Assembly: GCA_015680905.1 (NCBI GenBank)
Contig: CM027378.1
Coordinates: 2,852,001 to 2,916,000 of the forward strand
DNA: 64,000 bases
Source: Coptis chinensis
Taxonomy: Eukaryota; Streptophyta; Magnoliopsida; Ranunculales; Ranunculaceae
Direction of reading: 5' to 3'
The notes beneath the pieces were generated by a model. It was not told the DNA's origin. It was given only the letters and a program-made list of their open reading frames with translations, and searched no databases. A program made the translations under genes and the position numbers. This document shows positions 59,458-64,000 of the stretch, piece after piece. Each line of letters opens with the position of its first letter. The stretch's first letter is position 1.

Positions 59458-59813
59458 TGTATAAACCCAATTCCACCCCTTTAACCTCCAATGTCTCCCT
59501 CCTCTGTCTCTCCTCTCCCCTCCCCCTTCCCTGCCGCCTCTCCCCTTCTCTCCTCCTTTCGGTCCAAGTCCTCTCCTTTCCTCTTGGGCCCATCTCTATG
59601 GCCCCATACCATACAAAGCCCACTCATAACTTTGGGCCCATCTCTTGGGCCCAATATCATCCGAAGCCCACTTGTCTCTTTGGGCCCATCTCTTGGGCCC
59701 AAGACCATCTGAGGCCCACTTGTTTCTTTGGGCCCAAAACCATCTGAGGCCCACTTGTCTCTCTATCGCTCCTCTTACCTATGATGTTCGTGGTCATGAA
59801 TATGGCTCACACA
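59458..59813 (-). repeat. 5' LTR of the gene-capturing element
   Basis: It is 356 bp, TGTGTGAG to TATACA in reverse. It differs from the other LTR by scattered substitutions and one missing GGGCCCATCTC repeat unit. Confidence 0.87.
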
Positions 59814-61340
59814 TGCAATGAATGAGGAAATGGAGGTGCTATAGAGGAATGCAACTTGGGAACTTGCCCCTTTGCCCAAAGGAAAGAAAACAATTGGATG
59901 TAGATGGGTGTTCACGGTGAAACTTAAAGCAGATGGTAGTATTGATAGGTATAAAGCGAGGTTAGTTGCAAAAGGGTATACACAAAGGTTCGGTTTGGAT
60001 TATCAAGGGACTTTTGCAGCAGTGGCCAAGATGAACACAATTCGCATTCTTATATCCATAGCAACTAATCGGGATTGGCCTATGCACCAATTTGATGTCA
60101 AAAATGTGTTTCTCAATGGAGATTTAGAGGAGGAGGAGGTCTACATGGATTTGCCATCCACCTGGAGTTCAACATAGTTCCTCATGTAGAACTAAAGTTT
60201 GTAAATTGAAGAAGTCATTGTACGGGATGAAACAGTCACCAAGAGCTTGGTTTGGGAGGTTCTCTTCTACAATGAAGGCATTCAGCTATAAACAAATTAA
60301 AGCAATTCAAACCATACTTTGTTTATAAAACACAAAGAAGGGAAGGTAACAACTTTGATCATGTATGTTGATGATATGGTTCTAACAGGAGATGACCCAT
60401 GCGAAATGACAGCATTACAAGAGTATTTGGCTACTAAATTTGAAATGAAGGATCTCAGAGAACTCATATATTTTTTGGGAATTGAGGTTGCTAGCTAGAT
60501 CGAAATGCAGAATTTTCCTTTCACAACAGAAATATGTGCTAGATTTTTTGACTGAAACTGGAATGCTTGCTTGCAAACCATTAGAAACACCTATAGAAAT
60601 GAATCACAAGCTTGTATTTTTTCCAGATCAAGCTCCAGCAGACAAAGGTCGTTATCAGAGGTTAGTTGGAAGATTAATCTATTTGTCACACATGAGGCCG
60701 TATATAGCTTGTGCTGTGAGCATGGTAAGTCAGTTCATGCATGCACCAAGTGAGGAACATATGAATGCAATATATTGGATCTTAAGATACGTGAAGAATG
60801 CTCTAGGAAAATGATTCCTATTCTCAGAAAAATGATGTTTATTTCCAACATTGAAGGATACACTGACTTTGATTGGGTAGGGGATCAAACAGATAGAAGA
60901 TCCACATCTGGGTATTTTACTTTTGTTGAGGGCAATCTTGTAACCTGGAGGAGCAAGAAGCAAAAAGTCGTGGCCAGATCATATGCAGAAGCTGAATTCC
61001 GTGGTATGGCTCATGGTATATACGAGTTGTTGTGATCAGAGGTGTATTAGAAGACTTGGGAATTGAATATAAACAACCTATGACTCTTCATTGAATTAAT
61101 AAGGCAGCCATTGAGATTGCACAGAATCATGTACAACACGATCGCACTAAACATGTTGAAGTTGATCATCATTTTATCAAGGAGAAACTCGATCATGAGA
61201 TCATACATTTTTCATTTAATTTGTCCGTTCTGAAAGTCAATTAGCCAATATGCTCACAAAAGCAGTTTCGGGAAGGGTGTTTCATGGTATAATCAACAAG
61301 TTGAGCAAGATGGATATCTATGCTCCAACTTGAGGGGGAG

Positions 61341-61543
61341 TGTCGGCATGAGCAGTATGTGAGGTGTAATATATTAGATTGATTCTGTAATCTGGTAGAT
61401 TGCATTTTAAGTATAGGAATATTTAGTCTACCTTAGATAGGTTGTTTCCTTTCTTTGAGGATGTAAGTGTGTCCATATATTGCCTCCTAACTTGGAGAAG
61501 TATATACGAGAGAATTATTGTATATGCAAAACTCTGTTTGACA
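61341..61543 (+). repeat. 3' LTR of copia copy B
   Basis: It is 203 bp, starts TGTCGGCATGAG and ends TTTGACA. It directly follows the purine tract GAGGGGGAG. It is absent from copy A. Confidence 0.9.
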
Positions 61544-62102
61544 ATTATGCATAGACTAATTAAGCCCACTCTCTATTGCCTTTAACTCTTGAAACAGGAT
61601 TGAATGCTCATCTCCTTGTAGCCTCCTAATAGACTTAACTATTTAAGTATTTGACTCCTGTACAACGGACTCACTAACCTCATTTGTATTTGAATACGAG
61701 CTGGAGCTAGATTACAAATTACTTATTTTTGTTTTTTCTCAATTACATTACTCTATACAAAAGTGAGTATATAAGAATACGCATGCATGGAGTAAATACA
61801 ACCGACTCAGTAACCTCCTTTGTACTTTACTAACCTCCTTTGTACTTTAGGATGCTAGCTACTATCACCTCCATAGTTAGTCCTTGTTTCACAGCACTTG
61901 GCGAATGGAGCAAATACAACCGACTCACCAACCTCCTTTGTACTTTAGGATGCTAACTACCATCACCTACATAGTTAGTTCCTGCTAGAGGACACTAGCA
62001 CACACTTGACCAGCCTAGATAACTCTAGCAATCTCTAGATTACAAATTAAATTACTTATTTTTTTTATCGATTAGTCTATACAAAGTACAACAAGTGATT
62101 AT
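61544..62102. other. Flank and promoter region of bHLH copy B
   Basis: The first 190 bases are absent from copy A. The rest is the tandem-duplicated promoter sequence shared with 34110-34489. Confidence 0.65.
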
Positions 62103-62111
62103 TATATAAAG
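62103..62111 (+). promoter_or_regulatory. TATA box of bHLH copy B
   Basis: TATATAAAG lies 52 bases before the ATG at 62155. An upstream ATG at 62118 is too close to be in the transcript and would be out of frame. Confidence 0.6.
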
Positions 62112-62154
62112 AAACGCATGCGCAGTGAGGGAGAGAGCAAAATCAAGTGACCAA

Positions 62155-62730
62155 ATGAAAGAAGCATCAGCAGCAACACCAAGAGCAAAACCTAGTACGA
62201 GTGTTGGAATTGATGCAAAAGAAAGACACAAGTTAGGTGAAAGAGAGAGAAGAAAAGAAATGCGAGAGCTCGTGTTATCACTTCACTCTTTACTTCCACA
62301 TTCCAACTTAGTTAAGAAAGAACAATCTTCTGTCCTCAGCGAACTCATCAAATACCTTCCATTAGCTTCAGCAAGACTACAGTCACTCCAAGAACAAAGA
62401 GACTCCGTTAGATCAGTTATGACTACTGATCCAGTAGTATTTAAAGAAACTAGTCTTGACTCAGGTGACTCTGATATTAGAATCATGGCTGAACTATCTT
62501 TCTCGGTTTCAATTCGAGTTCAAGGTGATCGAGTTACCGTCTCTCTATCTTATGCACAGGGTACTTCAAAAAATTTGTCGTTATCTGCTGCATTGGATGA
62601 ACTGGAAGCTCATCAGCTTCAACTTATTCGCGCTACTCATTGCCATGATGGAAGTAAAATGTTGCTTCACTACGAAAGCAAGGTGACTATGCAAGCATGT
62701 TTTGTATTTTCAGATGGTTTGCTAAAGTAA
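62155..62730 (+). CDS. bHLH transcription factor, copy B
   Basis: A 191-residue protein nearly identical to copy A. It has the same basic region (KERHKLGERERRKE) with the H-E-R contact residues, the same two helices and the same ACT-like C-terminal part. It ends FSDGLLK before TAA at 62728-62730, which I take as the natural end. Copy A carries a 4-base difference that removes this stop. Amino-acid differences from copy A are few (for instance AAAA to ASAA, Ser to Phe near ELSFSVS, Arg to Gln in RVQGD, Thr to Asn in SKNLSL). Such proteins bind E-box DNA as dimers. The frame is intact, so both paralogues may be active. Confidence 0.85.
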   Translation: MKEASAATPRAKPSTSVGIDAKERHKLGERERRKEMRELVLSLHSLLPHSNLVKKEQSSVLSELIKYLPLASARLQSLQEQRDSVRSVMTTDPVVFKETSLDSGDSDIRIMAELSFSVSIRVQGDRVTVSLSYAQGTSKNLSLSAALDELEAHQLQLIRATHCHDGSKMLLHYESKVTMQACFVFSDGLLK

Positions 62731-62877
62731 ATTTTGCCAATCCATTACCACGCTTGTCTGATTTTCCCAAAAACTTTTAGGGGGTCTCAATTATTAAAAA
62801 AAAAAAAATTTTTTTTCAAAAAAACAATTATTCTAAAATCAATTTATTTATTCATTTTTTGATTGACAAACATGTTT

Positions 62878-62998
62878 TAAATGAGATCAGTAACTCAGTA
62901 ACTCTTTGATGCTGGCGGAGATCAAGCCCCAGACCTCTGGTATCATCACCCAAAGATTTTACCGACTTTAGTCGGCACCTGCTTCTAATAAATTTATC
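62878..62998 (+). mobile_element. SINE-like sequence, copy B
   Basis: Counterpart of 35281-35405, in the 3' region of bHLH copy B. ACTCAGTAACTC is duplicated here. Confidence 0.5.
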
Positions 62999-63237
62999 AA
63001 AAAAACAAAAAAAAAATTATCAATAAACTACTAAAACTTGTTTATTATAAAACTTATATTTTGAGGACAAGAATTACTTTTTTGCCAATAACATCTTTTT
63101 CGAAAAATTACGAAACAAACACATTTATTTATGAAAATGAATTTTATCATGAAAATGTTTTTTTTTTATGAACATAATTTTCATTGATCGATCGAGTTAA
63201 GAAATTATTACTAGCTCTGTGCCTCTGTTGCATTCCA

Positions 63238-64000
63238 TGTAGGGGTGTAATAAGGGGCGGGGTGGGTCAACCGCGGGTCAAATAGTGATGGGGCGGGTTT
63301 AGGGGATACAAATCCAGTGGTTTCCGATAGAAGGGCGGGGCGGGGCAGGTTGAAGTGTCATGTCTTAGTACCATCACCCTACTGTTAGATTGATTGACTT
63401 ATGGGGCGGGTTTTGGGCGGGTCATTCGGGTCGGGTGGAAATTATCATTTTAACCCAATTTCACCAAAAAAAAAAATTCAAATTCTGCAAGTAATATATT
63501 TCCAATCCACAACATAGAGAAAAAAAATGGAATCAATCAATGAAAAATAAACAAAAATAAAAAAAACTTGAACTTAAACCCAAAACCATATCTGCAAATT
63601 TGAAACTTCTTTATCGTGATTTACCATTTGTAAATTGATTATTTTCCATAGCATGATAAAATATAGGAGGGAGGATCTATGGTACAAAACAATAAAATAT
63701 AAACTAAAAGAATTCAAAATTAATACAACGATGAATAATTCATCTTCTCCAAAATTCGAAAGTTGAATTTGAACTTTTGATATTTGCCCAATGTTCAAAC
63801 TTGAATATTTGAAATTGATGTTGAACTCATAAGTTTCTGTTATAACTCCCAAATTCTTACAAAAGTTAAAAGAAAATATAAACAAAATACAAAAATATTA
63901 GACTTGAGTCTTGAAATTGAAACGGTGCGGGTCGAGCGGCTTGACGGGTCGGGTTTGAACATAGAACCTGGACCCATATCCCAACTGCATAAAAACGGTG
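63238..64000. mobile_element. Insertion with TAGGGGTG terminus (hAT-like?), cut by the window end
   Basis: At 63240 copy B departs from copy A with TAGGGGTGTAATAAGGGG, followed by GGGCGGGTTT and GGTCGGGT phrases. TAGGGGTGGCAAT-like ends with GGGTCGGGT-rich subterminal DNA are common in plant hAT-type elements. GGTCGGGTTTG recurs near 63949, suggesting the far end is close. No transposase is seen. Confidence 0.45.

Larger units (their letters stand above)
54787..59813 (-). mobile_element. LTR retrotransposon with captured host gene pieces, minus strand
   Basis: Two direct repeats, 54787-55153 and 59458-59813, read in reverse as LTRs from TGTGTGAG to TATACA. Next to the right-hand one is TGGCGCCGTCTGTGGGG in reverse (59456-59440), a known gypsy-type primer site. 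Next to the left-hand one is CGAGAGGGGGCATC in reverse (55154-55167), a polypurine tract. The 4.3 kb interior has no recognisable gag, protease, RT or integrase. It has instead a DUF1295-like gene piece (58316-58946), a PPR piece (57250-57657) and a 60-bp minisatellite (56270-57040). The element interrupts copia copy B. About 140 bases of copia sequence are present on both sides (54650-54790 and 59815-59952) instead of a 5-bp duplication. Confidence 0.8.
51527..61543 (+). mobile_element. Ty1/copia retrotransposon, copy B (both LTRs)
   Basis: The 5' LTR is 51527-51721 and the 3' LTR 61341-61543 (TGTCGGCATGAG to CTCTGTTTGACA), the latter preceded by ACTTGAGGGGGAG. The primer site TAGTATCAAGAGC starts at 51722. 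Gag is open at 51738-52247 (ETNYSLWSQLMEMRIG). Protease reads WIIDTGASDHMT and is intact here. Integrase (53330-53840) runs to a C-run at about 53840-53852 where copy A has normal sequence. Pol is interrupted by an inserted element, then gives IGCRWVFTVKLK, YVDDMVLTGDD and RNase H to about 61260. The zinc knuckle has Gly to Cys in CSHCGETCHS. ATTA on both sides may be the target duplication; the first base of the 5' LTR is altered. Dead element. Confidence 0.88.
51300..63237. repeat. Segmental duplication, copy B
   Basis: Counterpart of 26358-35640. It retains the copia 3' LTR and the full right flank, but carries an inserted LTR element at 54787-59813. It ends where a TAGGGGTG insertion starts. 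Confidence 0.85.

Overview
The window is nuclear DNA of a flowering plant, probably a eudicot. It is AT-rich, has spliced gene structure, carries plant-specific families (CYP82-type P450, plant bHLH, plant mobile domain, Athila-like and copia LTR elements) and contains an insertion of plastid DNA. Almost everything between the two ends is transposable-element sequence. Only three host-gene loci look potentially functional: the first exon of a cytochrome P450 at the left edge (minus strand) and two paralogous bHLH genes near 34.5 kb and 62.2 kb. All calls are by eye, without alignment software or database search.

Region 1 (1-2.2 kb): P450 exon 1, its promoter with small duplications, and a broken RNase H domain.

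Region 2 (2.25-18.9 kb): a PIF/Harbinger transposon with TTA target duplications and GAGCATTTG-type termini. It contains a broken multi-exon plant-mobile-domain (PMD) gene, a broken DDE transposase and a convergent Myb/SANT-type ORF1. It was later interrupted by a 9.66 kb Athila-like LTR retrotransposon (target duplication CTAGC). That retrotransposon has nearly identical LTRs but only gag, protease and env-region remnants and no reverse transcriptase.

Region 3 (18.9-26.3 kb): minus-strand copia remnants, a LINE ORF1 piece with poly(A) tail, a small MITE, and a ribosomal protein eS28 pseudogene that still shows splice sites.

Region 4 (26.36-35.64 kb, copy A) and Region 6 (51.3-63.24 kb, copy B) are a segmental duplication. 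Each copy contains host flank, a Ty1/copia element and a bHLH gene. Copy A gained a 2.9 kb solo LTR in the integrase and lost the copia 3' LTR. Copy B gained a minus-strand LTR element that carries host gene pieces (a DUF1295/steroid-reductase-like protein and a PPR protein) plus a 60-bp minisatellite.

Region 5 (35.6-51.3 kb): a MITE cluster, a TRIM-like element, an RNase H fragment, a nuclear plastid insertion (atpA-atpF), inverted Athila-type LTRs, a minus-strand Athila-like fragment with a nested solo LTR and a Mutator-type MITE, and a fragment resembling a retrotransposon restriction-like endonuclease.

The window ends inside an insertion with a TAGGGGTG-type terminus that is absent from copy A.
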